A stretch of 64,000 nucleotides of DNA from Anaerolineae bacterium (GTDB taxonomy: Bacteria > Chloroflexota > Anaerolineae > Caldilineales > Caldilineaceae): contig JAUIHI010000010.1 of assembly GCA_030432295.1 (NCBI GenBank), positions 123,599-187,598 on the forward strand, read 5' to 3'. Below are positions 9,747 through 17,830 of this stretch, piece by piece (the first letter of the stretch is position 1; every line of letters starts with the position of its first letter). The notes under the pieces are model-generated. The model ran no database searches, was not told the DNA's origin, and saw nothing but the letters and a program-made list of their open reading frames with translations. The position numbers and the translations under genes were made by a program.

Positions 9747-9802
9747 GTAGGGGCGTTGCTTGCTGCGCCCGACACAGTGGGCGCAGCAAGCAGCGCCCCT
9801 AC
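9747..9802. repeat. 24-bp stem-loop repeat (ureD-ureA gap)
   Basis: GTAGGGGCG... at 9747-9770 pairs with ...CGCCCCTAC at 9779-9802 over 24 bases with a single G-U-type mismatch and an 8-base loop. There is no T-run on either strand, so it is more likely a mobile stem-loop repeat or mRNA-processing element than a terminator. Confidence 0.85.
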
Positions 9803-9811
9803 AGTTTTCGG

Positions 9812-10702
9812 TCAATAAACCTTGCGCGGCGGGTACGCATCCCGCCCGTATAGACTTTTTTTCAACGCCTGCCAGAATACCAGCATCCCCGCAGTGATGG
9901 CCCGACTGTTGCGGCTGAGTACCCGCACGCTCAGCCCGTGCGCGGGCAGTGTGCTGACACCCCACACAGCCTCTCCCGGACAGGTGAGGCGCTGGGCTTC
10001 GACGTTCAGTTCCTGTTCCAATGCCAGCCAGCGGTCGTCTGTTACCCCTACCCGGCAGGCATAGAAGACGCCGTAATAGGTGTACTCGCCCAGCCGGGCC
10101 GGGGAGCGCAGATTGTGCAGATGGGGCTGCCAACGCAGACGTTCGATGACGATTGGCCGTCCTTCCGCCACAATTTCCAACTCCAGTTGCAGCAGATCGT
10201 AGGCAAATTCCTCGCCTTTGGCCGTGCGTCCAGGAGAGAGCACTTCCCAGTAAAAGAGACCCGCGTCCGCGGCGAGATCGATGCGGGTGGTCTGGCGAAA
10301 ACGGGAATCCGCATAGGGAATCAGCGAGTCGGGCAGATATTCCAGCAGACCACCCGTGCCCACAGAAAGTTGGTTCTCCTGGAGCGCATTCGTGTAGCCA
10401 TCGCGATGCCGGTAGATCCGTGTGGAGCCAGTAGTGGTAATCTGCGCCCGCGCGCCCGGTTCCACCTGTGCGGTGAGGTGCATCTGGTCCCCGCCCAGCA
10501 CGCCGCCGGAAATATTGTGCAGATGGACCACCGCCATTTCGTCGTCGCCGTCGAAGGCCCGCACCACCCGCAGCGGGGGGATCTGCTCCCGCACGATCAG
10601 CCGGGTACGCGGCTCGTCCCCACCCCGCCGGAAACTCAAATCCAGCGTGCCGTGGACACCTGTCTGCTCTCTTTCTTTCTCCTTCACTACTTCTGCCAGC
10701 AC
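9812..10702 (-). CDS. ureD: Urease accessory protein UreD
   Basis: This is a scaffold protein that binds apo-urease and, with UreF and UreG, forms the nickel-delivery complex. At 296 aa it has normal length. Family text includes [53 protein letters not shown] and a [20 protein letters not shown] block. The start is GTG at 10702 with GGAGG six bases upstream. It lies 94 bases after ureF; that gap holds decayed repeat words (CCGTGCAAATCCG, CCCGTGTCCG) and nothing else I recognise. Confidence 0.95.
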   Translation of the reverse strand: MLAEVVKEKEREQTGVHGTLDLSFRRGGDEPRTRLIVREQIPPLRVVRAFDGDDEMAVVHLHNISGGVLGGDQMHLTAQVEPGARAQITTTGSTRIYRHRDGYTNALQENQLSVGTGGLLEYLPDSLIPYADSRFRQTTRIDLAADAGLFYWEVLSPGRTAKGEEFAYDLLQLELEIVAEGRPIVIERLRWQPHLHNLRSPARLGEYTYYGVFYACRVGVTDDRWLALEQELNVEAQRLTCPGEAVWGVSTLPAHGLSVRVLSRNSRAITAGMLVFWQALKKSLYGRDAYPPRKVY

Positions 10703-10796
10703 GAAACCTCCGCTGTCACACAGGGAAATTGGGCGTAGATTGGGTCGATGTTATCCGTGCAAATCCGTTCCATCAGTGCCTACCCGTGTCCGTTTT

Positions 10797-11492
10797 TTAA
10801 CTGATAAACAATCGCATGGGCAGATAGGCGTGGCGCATCCCGCCCATATCCACCTGTGGCGTAGAGGCAAAGATGGCGGCGGAGGGTGTAGCGTCCCCTG
10901 CGGCTGCCAACAGCGCCGATTTCAGCCGCCACAGGATTGTAGCCGCGTGGTTCTGGCCCAGAGGCAGGAGCTTCTGGCAGGCGGAGAGCAGGCCGCTGAC
11001 CGTCTGCTGCAAAAATGCCTGGACCGTTGCCTCTTCCCCCAACGCCAGCGCGCCGCCGATCAGCCCGAAGGCCGGCGCGTGATGGACGGCCATCTGCTCG
11101 GCCAGCGCGGTTTCCAGCGCTTCCCGCAGGACAGGGGTATCTTCCATCCCGACGGCGAATTGGAGCAGCCGCCGTCCCAGGACCGCGCTGGCAGCGCGAC
11201 TCTCTCGGGCCGGCTTCCACGCGCTGCAGCGGTCGTTGAGAGCGAGCCACTCCGAGACCTGCCAGGTTTCGGATAAACTGGCAGGTCTTGCGCCCAGCGC
11301 ATAGCCTTCCCGGCAAAAGGCGGCGTCCAGCCTGCCCGTCTCCTGCAAATAGTCGGCCAGAAATTGCTCCAGCCGGGCAGGCGTGAGTGTGCCGTCTTCG
11401 GTGAGACTCTCCAGGCCGAAGGAGTGGGCCGTTGCGCCGATGGGCAATGCGCTGTCGGCCAGTTGCAGCAACTGCAAAAAGGCGGCTGTCAT
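10797..11492 (-). CDS. ureF: Urease accessory protein UreF
   Basis: UreF modulates UreG GTPase activity in the urease activation complex. It starts [28 protein letters not shown], the hallmark UreF N-terminus, and contains [29 protein letters not shown] and a tail with [13 protein letters not shown]. It is 231 aa. The ATG at 11492 overlaps the preceding stop by four bases (ATGA), coupling it to the allophanate-hydrolase C-domain gene. An 11-bp perfect palindrome (11255-11288) lies in frame and encodes [12 protein letters not shown], inside the helix region after CREGYALGA. This looks like an inserted repeat. Confidence 0.93.
   Translation of the reverse strand: MTAAFLQLLQLADSALPIGATAHSFGLESLTEDGTLTPARLEQFLADYLQETGRLDAAFCREGYALGARPASLSETWQVSEWLALNDRCSAWKPARESRAASAVLGRRLLQFAVGMEDTPVLREALETALAEQMAVHHAPAFGLIGGALALGEEATVQAFLQQTVSGLLSACQKLLPLGQNHAATILWRLKSALLAAAGDATPSAAIFASTPQVDMGGMRHAYLPMRLFIS
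11255..11288. repeat. In-frame palindromic element inside ureF
   Basis: AGACCTGCCAG (11255-11265) and CTGGCAGGTCT (11278-11288) are perfect complements around a 12-base loop. The 34 bases are read through in frame by ureF. Confidence 0.75.
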
Positions 11493-11887
11493 TTCTTTTC
11501 CTGCTCCAACCAGGCCAGCCAGCCGCCCAGATGGGTGATGTCTTCGGCTTCGCCCGCGACATATCCTTCGCAGGAAAAGCCCTTCACCAGTGCACCGTCG
11601 GCCAGCACAACCGTTCCGAGGCCCAGCGGCGGTGGAATCTTCTGGAGAAAGTAGCCCAGATTTGCCACAGGTATCTCCCACAGTTCCAGGGCGATGGCCG
11701 CGCCCGTGCCATCGGTCACCCGCACCGCGCCCGGCTTGGCCGGTCCGCTGTTGGTGATGGCGTAGAGCCGATACTCCGGCGCTGTAAAATCGGCGCGCAG
11801 GAATGTCGCGTCCAGGTCCGTCAACTGGTGGTTGAGGGGCTGGCCGGTCAGGTGCAGGCCAAAGACGGCCAGGGGGATCGTTTCCAT
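11489..11887 (-). CDS. Allophanate hydrolase C-terminal domain protein (separate ORF)
   Basis: This 132-aa protein matches the C-terminal domain normally fused behind the amidase of allophanate hydrolase: [71 protein letters not shown] and [12 protein letters not shown] are the family blocks. In the usual AtzF/DUR1-type enzyme this domain decarboxylates the N-carboxycarbamate product of the amidase. Here it has its own ATG (11887) with AGGAG six bases upstream and overlaps ureF. The amidase gene stops about 210 bases upstream, across a nested palindrome. Whether this is a natural split or a disruption by the repeat cannot be decided here; function in trans is plausible. Confidence 0.88.
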   Translation of the reverse strand: METIPLAVFGLHLTGQPLNHQLTDLDATFLRADFTAPEYRLYAITNSGPAKPGAVRVTDGTGAAIALELWEIPVANLGYFLQKIPPPLGLGTVVLADGALVKGFSCEGYVAGEAEDITHLGGWLAWLEQEKK

Positions 11888-11904
11888 CTGTTTCTCCTAT
11901 CGGA

Positions 11905-12097
11905 GAAGTTCGACTTTTTTGAAAAAGTCGGCGTGGTTCATTTCGCCGTCGAACGATCTTTACAATTCGAGAGGAGAGAGCACGCCCACGTGCGGCTGTG
12001 ACTCGACTGCGACCGGCACGTGGGCGTGCCTACTCCTCGTACTGAATTGTAAAGATACCGAACCTCCCAAATGAACCACGCCAAAAAGTCGAACTTC
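11905..12097. repeat. Nested long palindrome splitting the allophanate hydrolase genes
   Basis: Three concentric complementary blocks occur. The outer one is AAGTTCGACTTTTT...GGCGTGGTTCATTT (11905-11943) against 12069-12097. The middle one is ATCTTTACAATTC against GAATTGTAAAGAT. The inner one is GCACGCCCACGTGC against GCACGTGGGCGTGC. A small extra hairpin (GACTTTTTTGAAAAAGTC, 11913-11929) interrupts the left arm. The amidase stop codon (12099-12097) falls on the repeat's outer edge. Confidence 0.88.
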
Positions 12098-13491
12098 TAT
12101 GTGGGAAGATAGTATCCGGTTGCGCCCAGAGGCAACTCTCGCAGTTGCTGAAACGCTCTGCCAATCGTCCGCAGTCGTTCTTCGGCAAAGGCGGGGGCGA
12201 GCAGCGTCAATCCGCCGGGCAAGCCGTTGGCCTGAAAGCCGTTGGGCAGGGCCAGCGCGCTCATATCCAGCAGATTGGTGAAATTCGTGTAGCGACCCAA
12301 ATTGCTGTTGAGCGCCAGCGGCTCGGCCTGCACTTCGGCTATCGTATAAATTGTGCCCGCGGTGGGCAGGGCCAGAATGTCGATGCTCTCCCAGAGGGGC
12401 GTAACCTCCTGGCGCAGTTCTTCCAGCCGGTATTGGGCGCTGAAAGCATCCGCGGCTGAATAGCTTTTCGCCTTTTCCAGAATGGCGCGGATGACTGGCA
12501 GAAAGGCGTCGGGTTGGGCGTCGAAAAAATCTTTGACTGCCGCGTAACGCTCCGCCACCCAGGGTCCTTCGTATAGTAAATTGGCGACGGCGGTCAGCGG
12601 AGCGAAATCAATTTCCACCCGCGTGCCGCCCAGCTTTTCCAGCAACGCCAGCCCTTCGGCGTAGAGACGGGCGTATTCACCATTCCCGAAAAACTCTAGC
12701 TGGTCAGGTTTGGGCACGCCGTAACGCAAGCTGTCAGCTTGCGTTACAGGTGGGCGGGCGCGGCTGTAGGCATCCGCCGGATCGTCGCCTTCGCAGATTT
12801 GCAGAACTCTTGCCGCGTCGTCTACCGTCAGCGCAAAAATCGACACACAGTCCAGCGTGCGACAGGCAGGGAAGACACCCGCCGCGCTGATCAGCCCGCG
12901 GGTCGGCTTCAGTCCGACTGTATTCGTGTAGCCAGCAGGAACTCGCCCAGAGCCAGCCGTGTCGGTCCCCAAGGCAAAGGAGACCAGACCGGCGGAGACT
13001 GCCACTGCGGAACCGGAACTGGAGCCGCCGCTGATGTAGGCCGGGTCAAAGGGATTGGAGACCGGGCCATAGGGGGAGCGGACGCCCACCAGTCCGGTGG
13101 CGAACTGGTCCAGATTCGTCTTGCCGATGAGGAGTGCGCCGGCTGCCTGCAACCGCTCCACAACAGTGGCCGATTTTTCCGGGATATACGCGAAGTCCGG
13201 GCAAGCGACAGTTGTGGGAATCCCAGCCACATCGATATTGTCTTTGACTGCAAAGGGAATGCCGTAGAGGGGCAGGGCCGCTGCTTCTTTTGGCGAGAGT
13301 GCTTCCAGGCGGCGGGCCTGCTCGGTTACGCTTTCCTCATGCAGCAGAGAAATCCAGACGTTCGGGTCGGGATAGGCGGCGATGCGACTGTAGAGGGTTT
13401 CGAGCGTTTGGTTGGGTCGCAGGCTTCCGTCGGCGTAGGCTGTGCCCAGCGCGGTCAGGTTGAGGGATTGTCGATTTGTTGTCTGTTTCAC
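12097..13491 (-). CDS. atzF: Allophanate hydrolase, amidase domain (AtzF-like)
   Basis: This amidase-signature enzyme should deaminate allophanate. The Ser-cisSer-Lys triad is visible: Lys83 in GIPFAVKDNID, Ser157 in SGGSSSGSA and Ser181 in DTAGSGR, with the same spacing as Pseudomonas AtzF (91/165/189). DQLEFFG and YTNFTNLLDMSALALPNGF are allophanate-hydrolase signatures. The start is GTG 13491, overlapping the preceding TGA; it has no strong own RBS, so coupling is likely. At 464 aa it lacks the C-terminal domain, which is the next ORF. A 27-bp palindrome (12721-12747) encodes VTQADSLRY in frame near residue 250. Confidence 0.92.
   Translation of the reverse strand: MKQTTNRQSLNLTALGTAYADGSLRPNQTLETLYSRIAAYPDPNVWISLLHEESVTEQARRLEALSPKEAAALPLYGIPFAVKDNIDVAGIPTTVACPDFAYIPEKSATVVERLQAAGALLIGKTNLDQFATGLVGVRSPYGPVSNPFDPAYISGGSSSGSAVAVSAGLVSFALGTDTAGSGRVPAGYTNTVGLKPTRGLISAAGVFPACRTLDCVSIFALTVDDAARVLQICEGDDPADAYSRARPPVTQADSLRYGVPKPDQLEFFGNGEYARLYAEGLALLEKLGGTRVEIDFAPLTAVANLLYEGPWVAERYAAVKDFFDAQPDAFLPVIRAILEKAKSYSAADAFSAQYRLEELRQEVTPLWESIDILALPTAGTIYTIAEVQAEPLALNSNLGRYTNFTNLLDMSALALPNGFQANGLPGGLTLLAPAFAEERLRTIGRAFQQLRELPLGATGYYLPT
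12721..12747. repeat. In-frame palindrome inside allophanate hydrolase
   Basis: GTAACGCAAGCTG and CAGCTTGCGTTAC (13-bp perfect arms) flank a single base. The same word (GCAAGCTG...CAGCTTGCGTTAC) forms the intergenic repeat at 26597-26651. Confidence 0.85.
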
Positions 13492-14177
13492 AGGTTGTCC
13501 AGAGCAGCGAGAAGGTGTTGGGAATTGCTGACAGAGCCAAAGACACCGCCCTGCATTTTGACCATTTTCACGGCGGCCATGTAGTTGCCGAAATCCGTGG
13601 CCCCGGTGCAGTCGTCCAGGAGCAGACATTCGTAGCCCAGATCGTTGGCCTCGCGCATAATTGTGTGAACGCAAACGTCGGTGGTGATACCTGTGAAGAC
13701 CAGATGGGTGATGCCCCGGTTGCGCAGGACCAGATCGATGTCGGTGGTGGTGAAAGCACCTTTGGAGGGTTTGTCGATGACGAACTCTCCGGCAATCGGG
13801 GCCAGTTCTGGGATGATCTCCCAGCCCGGTTCGCCCCGCACGAGGATGCGCCCGCAGGGGCCGACATCGCCGATTCCCGCGTGGATCTGTCGGGAGCGCC
13901 AGCGCTTGTTGGGCGGGCAGTCGGAGAGGTCGTGTTTGTGCCCCTCCCGTGTATGCACCACCAACCCGTCGGATTCGCGCCAGGCTTCCAGCACCCGGCG
14001 GGTCGGCTCCACCCCGGCCCGGGTCAGGGAGATGTCGTAGCCCATCGCGTCCACATAACCGCCCTGACCACAGAAGTCCACCTGCCAGTCAATGCAGAGC
14101 AGGGCTGTCTTCTCAATCGGGGCTGCGCCGTCGAAGGGCCAAGTGTAGGGATCGGCGGGGATTTGCAGTGTGGGCAT
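13488..14177 (-). CDS. biuH: Isochorismatase-like cysteine hydrolase, probable biuret hydrolase
   Basis: This 229-aa member of the isochorismatase-like amidohydrolases has Asp30 (LLCIDWQVDF), a Lys in DKPSKGAF (136-142) and Cys169 in GITTDVCVHT, forming the Asp-Lys-Cys triad with spacing close to that of Rhizobium BiuH. HTREGH and GPCGRILVRGEPGW are also shared with biuret hydrolases as I recall them. Biuret hydrolase makes allophanate and ammonia; the next gene, overlapping by three bases, is allophanate hydrolase, which supports the assignment. The ATG at 14177 is chosen over a longer start because it follows AAGGAACGG and begins in the conserved MPTLQIPADPY. The gene symbol is provisional. 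Confidence 0.82.
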   Translation of the reverse strand: MPTLQIPADPYTWPFDGAAPIEKTALLCIDWQVDFCGQGGYVDAMGYDISLTRAGVEPTRRVLEAWRESDGLVVHTREGHKHDLSDCPPNKRWRSRQIHAGIGDVGPCGRILVRGEPGWEIIPELAPIAGEFVIDKPSKGAFTTTDIDLVLRNRGITHLVFTGITTDVCVHTIMREANDLGYECLLLDDCTGATDFGNYMAAVKMVKMQGGVFGSVSNSQHLLAALDNL

Positions 14178-14216
14178 TGATAACCGTTCCTTGAATCCAA
14201 ATAGGTGCATAGTACG

Positions 14217-14269
14217 TGGTGCGTAGTGCGTGAACTGGTCGTGATATTGGTTTACGCACTACGCACCAC
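14217..14269. repeat. Stem-loop repeat of the TGCGTAGTGCGT family
   Basis: TGGTGCGTAGTGCGT (14217-14231) pairs with ACGCACTACGCACCA (14255-14269). It lies between the BMP lipoprotein gene and the biuret-hydrolase-like gene. Related words occur at 15609-15640, 16624-16737 and 29408-29450. Confidence 0.85.
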
Positions 14270-14318
14270 AGCTTGGGCAGAAGAAGTGACAGTAGAACTG
14301 GTGTCTACCTATTCCCAG

Positions 14319-15518
14319 CTACTGGGGTATCGTCCCCACCACACCTTCGATGAGGTAGTTGGTGGATTCCAGTTCGCCCACGCTCAGGCGTACACCGGCT
14401 GCAATCTGTTCCACGCCGTTCTGGTCCACAATCGGCCCTTCAAAGGGGAAGAACTCGCCGCTGAGTAGCTGTGCTTGCAGGGCAGCGATCTCGTCCTGCA
14501 CGGCCTGGGGCACATTCTTGCCAAAAGGAGCCAGCTTTACAGAACCTTCGGAGACGCCCGTGCGGTAGTTGCCGCTGTAGGGGCCGCCCGCCCAGGTGCC
14601 ATCTTCCACACTGGCGACAATCTTGGCGTAGAGTTCACTCCAATCCCACATCGAGCCGGTGATCCAGCCTTCCGGGGCCAAAGTTGATGCATCCGCGTGG
14701 TAGCCCACAGACATCACACCGGCCCGTTCAGCGGTTTCGATGATTGTCTTTGTGCAGTCCTGGTGCTGGGTGATCACATCCACATCCTGGGCGACCAGAC
14801 TGTTGACGGCCTCGGCCTGTTGGCCGGGATCACACCAACTGGCGGTGAAGACGACGGTTGTGGTGGCGTCCGGGTTGACAGAGCGTGCGCCCAGGGTGAA
14901 GGCGTTGATGTTGAGCAACACCTGGGGAATGGGGAAGGCGACGATATAGCCCAACTTGCCGGTCTCGCTCATATGGCCGGCAGCCACGCCGGAGAGGTAG
15001 ACCGTCTCCCAAATTGTGCCAAAATAGGTGCCTAGATTTTCGGCGGTCTTCTGGCCGCCCTGGTGCAGGAAGACCACATCCGGGTGGCGCTTGGCGACTT
15101 CCAGGGCCGGGTCCAGATGGCCGTAGGAGGTGGGGAAGATAATCTTCGCGCCCTGGCGAATCATCGTTTCCATCACCCGCTCGGCTTCCTGATTTTCCGG
15201 GACATTTTCGGCTTCGAGGATTTCCATATCGGGAAAGGCTGTGCCCACTGCATCGGCACCGGCACAGGCGGCCTGGTTGTAGCCGTAGTCATCGCACGGG
15301 CCAACGTAGAGGAAGCCGATGGCGGAGCCACCCATCCCCGGAGCCATCTCCGCCTCGGTAACAGATGCTTCGGCGGCAGGTGCTTCGGTGGGTTCTGCGG
15401 CTGCTGGTGCTTCTGCGCCCGGAGCCGGGGCCGCCGCTGGCGCAGCACAGGCCGAAATCACAAAGGCAAAAATCAGCACTAACGAAAGAAATGGCAACAA
15501 CTTTTTACGCGTCTTCAA
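14319..15518 (-). CDS. BMP-family ABC transporter substrate-binding lipoprotein
   Basis: This is a 399-aa binding protein of the BMP/PnrA (nucleoside-type) family. The signal peptide ends at lipobox VISAC with Cys24, followed by an Ala/Pro/Glu-rich linker. The mature domain has GFLYVGPCDDYGYNQA, RVMETMIRQGAKIIFPTSYGH, the ligand-site region QHQDCTKTIIETAERAGVMSVGYHAD and DWSELYAKIV. The start is TTG (15518) seven bases after AGGAG. Characterised BMP proteins bind nucleosides or lipoprotein-type ligands; location next to biuret and allophanate hydrolase genes suggests a nitrogen-rich small ligand here, perhaps biuret or a purine-derived ureide. It is the last gene of the four-gene transporter block. 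Confidence 0.92.
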   Translation of the reverse strand: MKTRKKLLPFLSLVLIFAFVISACAAPAAAPAPGAEAPAAAEPTEAPAAEASVTEAEMAPGMGGSAIGFLYVGPCDDYGYNQAACAGADAVGTAFPDMEILEAENVPENQEAERVMETMIRQGAKIIFPTSYGHLDPALEVAKRHPDVVFLHQGGQKTAENLGTYFGTIWETVYLSGVAAGHMSETGKLGYIVAFPIPQVLLNINAFTLGARSVNPDATTTVVFTASWCDPGQQAEAVNSLVAQDVDVITQHQDCTKTIIETAERAGVMSVGYHADASTLAPEGWITGSMWDWSELYAKIVASVEDGTWAGGPYSGNYRTGVSEGSVKLAPFGKNVPQAVQDEIAALQAQLLSGEFFPFEGPIVDQNGVEQIAAGVRLSVGELESTNYLIEGVVGTIPQ

Positions 15519-15641
15519 TGCTAAACTCCTGAGATGATGGGATGATGAGCGTGTACTTCGTCTTTATCACTACGGGCGCTTTGGATGGGTAAACCAATCG
15601 ACACTACTGCTTGACGCACCACGCACAACGCACATTGCGTT

Positions 15642-16568
15642 TCACCTGTTCTGCGTCGAGTAATTCCCCTTTCCTTCAAAGACCGCCCGCAGCCCTTCCG
15701 GCATCGCGTAGCGCTGTTTCTGGGCCACCAGCAGCAGGACAAAAAGGGTGAGCAGATAGGGAACCATCGACAGGAAGAAGGGGGAGATGGGAATGCCCTG
15801 GGCTTGCAGGGCCAGTTGTAGAGCGGTGGCCCCGCCGAAAAGATAGCAGCCCAGAATGGCCCGCAGGGGACTCCACGCAGCAAAGATGACCAGGGCCACG
15901 GCCACCAGTCCCCGGCCCTGGGTCATCTCCTCCACCCAATTGAGGGTGTAGGCCACGGACAACTGCGCGCCGCCGATGCCCGCCAGCGCGCCGCCCAGCG
16001 TTACCGCTGCGTAGCGCACCCGGTCGGGATTGTAGCCACTGGCATAGGCCACGTCGTCCCGCTCGCCCACGGCCCGCAGCACCAGCCCCCATTTGGTGCG
16101 ATAGAAGCCATACCAGAGGGCAATCGCCAGGGGTACGGCCAGATATGTCAGAATGTCGTGCTGGAAGAGAATAGGGCCGACAAAGGGAATGTCCGAAAGA
16201 AAGGGAATCGGCTGGGTGTTCAGCCCGACGATCTGTTTGTCTACAAACGTGCGCCCAAAAAAGGCGGTCACGCCCTGGGCCAGAATCATCACGACCAGAC
16301 CAGAGACGAGCTGATTGGCATTGCGCGTGACCACCAGCCAGGCGTGGAGCAGTGCGAAAATCGCGCCCGCGGCCGCGCCCGCCAGCACCCCTGCATAGGG
16401 ATTGCCAGTGTAGGCAGTGGCCGCGAAAGCAGCCAGCGCGCCTCCCAGCATCGACCCTTCCGTGCCCAGATTGACGATCCCGGCCCGCTCCGAGACGGTC
16501 TCGCCCAGACAGGCGAAGAGGACGGATGTTCCCGAACGGATGGCACCTGCGAGGATGGCTTCGAGCAT
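15642..16568 (-). CDS. BMP/nucleoside-type ABC transporter permease (second permease)
   Basis: This 308-aa polytopic protein of the BPD_transp_2 family (NupQ/YufQ-like) carries the typical RAGIVNLGTEGSMLGGA and VGERDDVAYASGYNPDRVRYAAVTLGGALAGIGGAQLS blocks. The ATG at 16568 is preceded by GGAG. It partners with the permease at 16751-17827 and the tandem ATPase. The gap after it (15519-15641) holds repeat words (ACGCACCACGCACAACGCAC) only. Confidence 0.93.
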   Translation of the reverse strand: MLEAILAGAIRSGTSVLFACLGETVSERAGIVNLGTEGSMLGGALAAFAATAYTGNPYAGVLAGAAAGAIFALLHAWLVVTRNANQLVSGLVVMILAQGVTAFFGRTFVDKQIVGLNTQPIPFLSDIPFVGPILFQHDILTYLAVPLAIALWYGFYRTKWGLVLRAVGERDDVAYASGYNPDRVRYAAVTLGGALAGIGGAQLSVAYTLNWVEEMTQGRGLVAVALVIFAAWSPLRAILGCYLFGGATALQLALQAQGIPISPFFLSMVPYLLTLFVLLLVAQKQRYAMPEGLRAVFEGKGNYSTQNR

Positions 16569-16623
16569 TGGATGAACTCCGAAGTGAGAAAGACGGCAAA
16601 GATGGGACTATTGTTGTACTGAA

Positions 16624-16737
16624 ATGCGTGCTGCGTGCTGCGTAGGTAGTGGCGCTGGTTCGTAATTTAGTCCCTTACGGCAGTAGAAACGGACAACGAA
16701 CCTGCTCCCCCAACGAGACAAAACACGCAGCACGCAT
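16624..16737. repeat. Inverted repeat of the GCGTGCTGCGTG family
   Basis: ATGCGTGCTGCGTG (16624-16637) is exactly complementary to CACGCAGCACGCAT (16724-16737). The 86-base loop contains TAGTCCCTTACG and no gene. It lies between the two permease genes. Confidence 0.8.
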
Positions 16738-16750
16738 CACGGAGCACTCT

Positions 16751-17827
16751 TTATGCAGCATTCTTCTTCCCCACCCTCGCCAGAATCCCTATCAGCACAA
16801 AGGCCATCAGGATATTTACCGACGAGGCAGGCAGGCGGGCGGTGATCTGCAGGGCGTCGCCGCTGACGGCCAGAACGGCCAGGAGAATGGACGAGGCGAT
16901 CAGTCCCAGCGGGTGCTGGCCCACCATCCAGGCGGCCAGAAAGCCCACATAGCCGAAGCCCACACCAGTCGTGGGGCGCAGCCGACCTTCGACACCCGCT
17001 ACTTCCAACATTCCAGCCATTCCCGCCAGTGCGCCCGCGGCTAAAAAGACCAGCACCTGAATGCGCTCCACATTGAAGCCGGCTCGGCGGGCCGCCTCGG
17101 GGTTGCCGCCCACCACCCGCAGATGCAGCCCCCAGTGGGTACGGGTGAGAAAATACCAGACCAGCAGCGCGGCGATTGGGGCGACGATTACCCCCCAGTG
17201 CAGACGGGTTCCGCCGATTGTCACCCAGCGGGCTGCATCGGCGAAGGGAGGCGAAAAGGGCCAATTGAAAGATTCCGGGTCTTTGAGGACCGTATGCACG
17301 CAAAAGATGAGAACCAGCGCGCCCACATAATTGAGCAGCAGTGTGGAGATCGTCTCGTTGACCGCCAAACGGGTGCGCAGCAGACCGGCCACCCCGGCCC
17401 AGAGTGCGCCGCCCGCCGCGCCCGCCACCAGCAACGCGGGCAGTGTCACCCAGGCTGGGAAGCGGTCGCCGATGGCCATCGCGGCAAAGGTTGTGGCCAG
17501 CGCGCCCAGGGCAATCTGTCCCTCTGCGCCCACATTGACCAGCCGGGTGCGCGCGGGCAGGGCTGTGGCCAATCCACCCAGAATGAAGGGCGCAGCCCGA
17601 ATCATCACCTCCGCCAGGCCAAAACTGTCGCCCAGCGCGCTGAAGTACATCGCACTGTAAGTTTTGATTGGATCCGCACCGACGGTTAGCAAAAAGAGAG
17701 CGAAGATTGCCAGTGGGCCTAGCGCCAGGAGCAGCCAGCGCAGAAGGGTGGCCCAGGGCAGGCTGCGGCGCAATCGTTCCAGCCCAGTGGACGAGGCACT
17801 ATTGGGGAGAGCAATCGTCTCTTGCAT
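16751..17827 (-). CDS. BMP/nucleoside-type ABC transporter permease (first permease)
   Basis: This 358-aa membrane protein (NupP/YufP-like) has an N-terminal helix at about residues 29-50 and conserved text [32 protein letters not shown] and [20 protein letters not shown], which contains the coupling-helix region seen in this family. Its ATG (17827) lies three bases after the ATPase stop, so the two are translated together. Substrate is not evident from sequence; see the neighbouring binding protein. Confidence 0.93.
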   Translation of the reverse strand: MQETIALPNSASSTGLERLRRSLPWATLLRWLLLALGPLAIFALFLLTVGADPIKTYSAMYFSALGDSFGLAEVMIRAAPFILGGLATALPARTRLVNVGAEGQIALGALATTFAAMAIGDRFPAWVTLPALLVAGAAGGALWAGVAGLLRTRLAVNETISTLLLNYVGALVLIFCVHTVLKDPESFNWPFSPPFADAARWVTIGGTRLHWGVIVAPIAALLVWYFLTRTHWGLHLRVVGGNPEAARRAGFNVERIQVLVFLAAGALAGMAGMLEVAGVEGRLRPTTGVGFGYVGFLAAWMVGQHPLGLIASSILLAVLAVSGDALQITARLPASSVNILMAFVLIGILARVGKKNAA

Positions 17828-17830
17828 CGG

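Noticed and set aside
9717..10133. Long N-terminal extension of ureA
   Set aside because: The extra residues are the opposite-frame shadow of ureD and a repeat; the RBS-preceded ATG at 9716 gives a standard 101-aa UreA.
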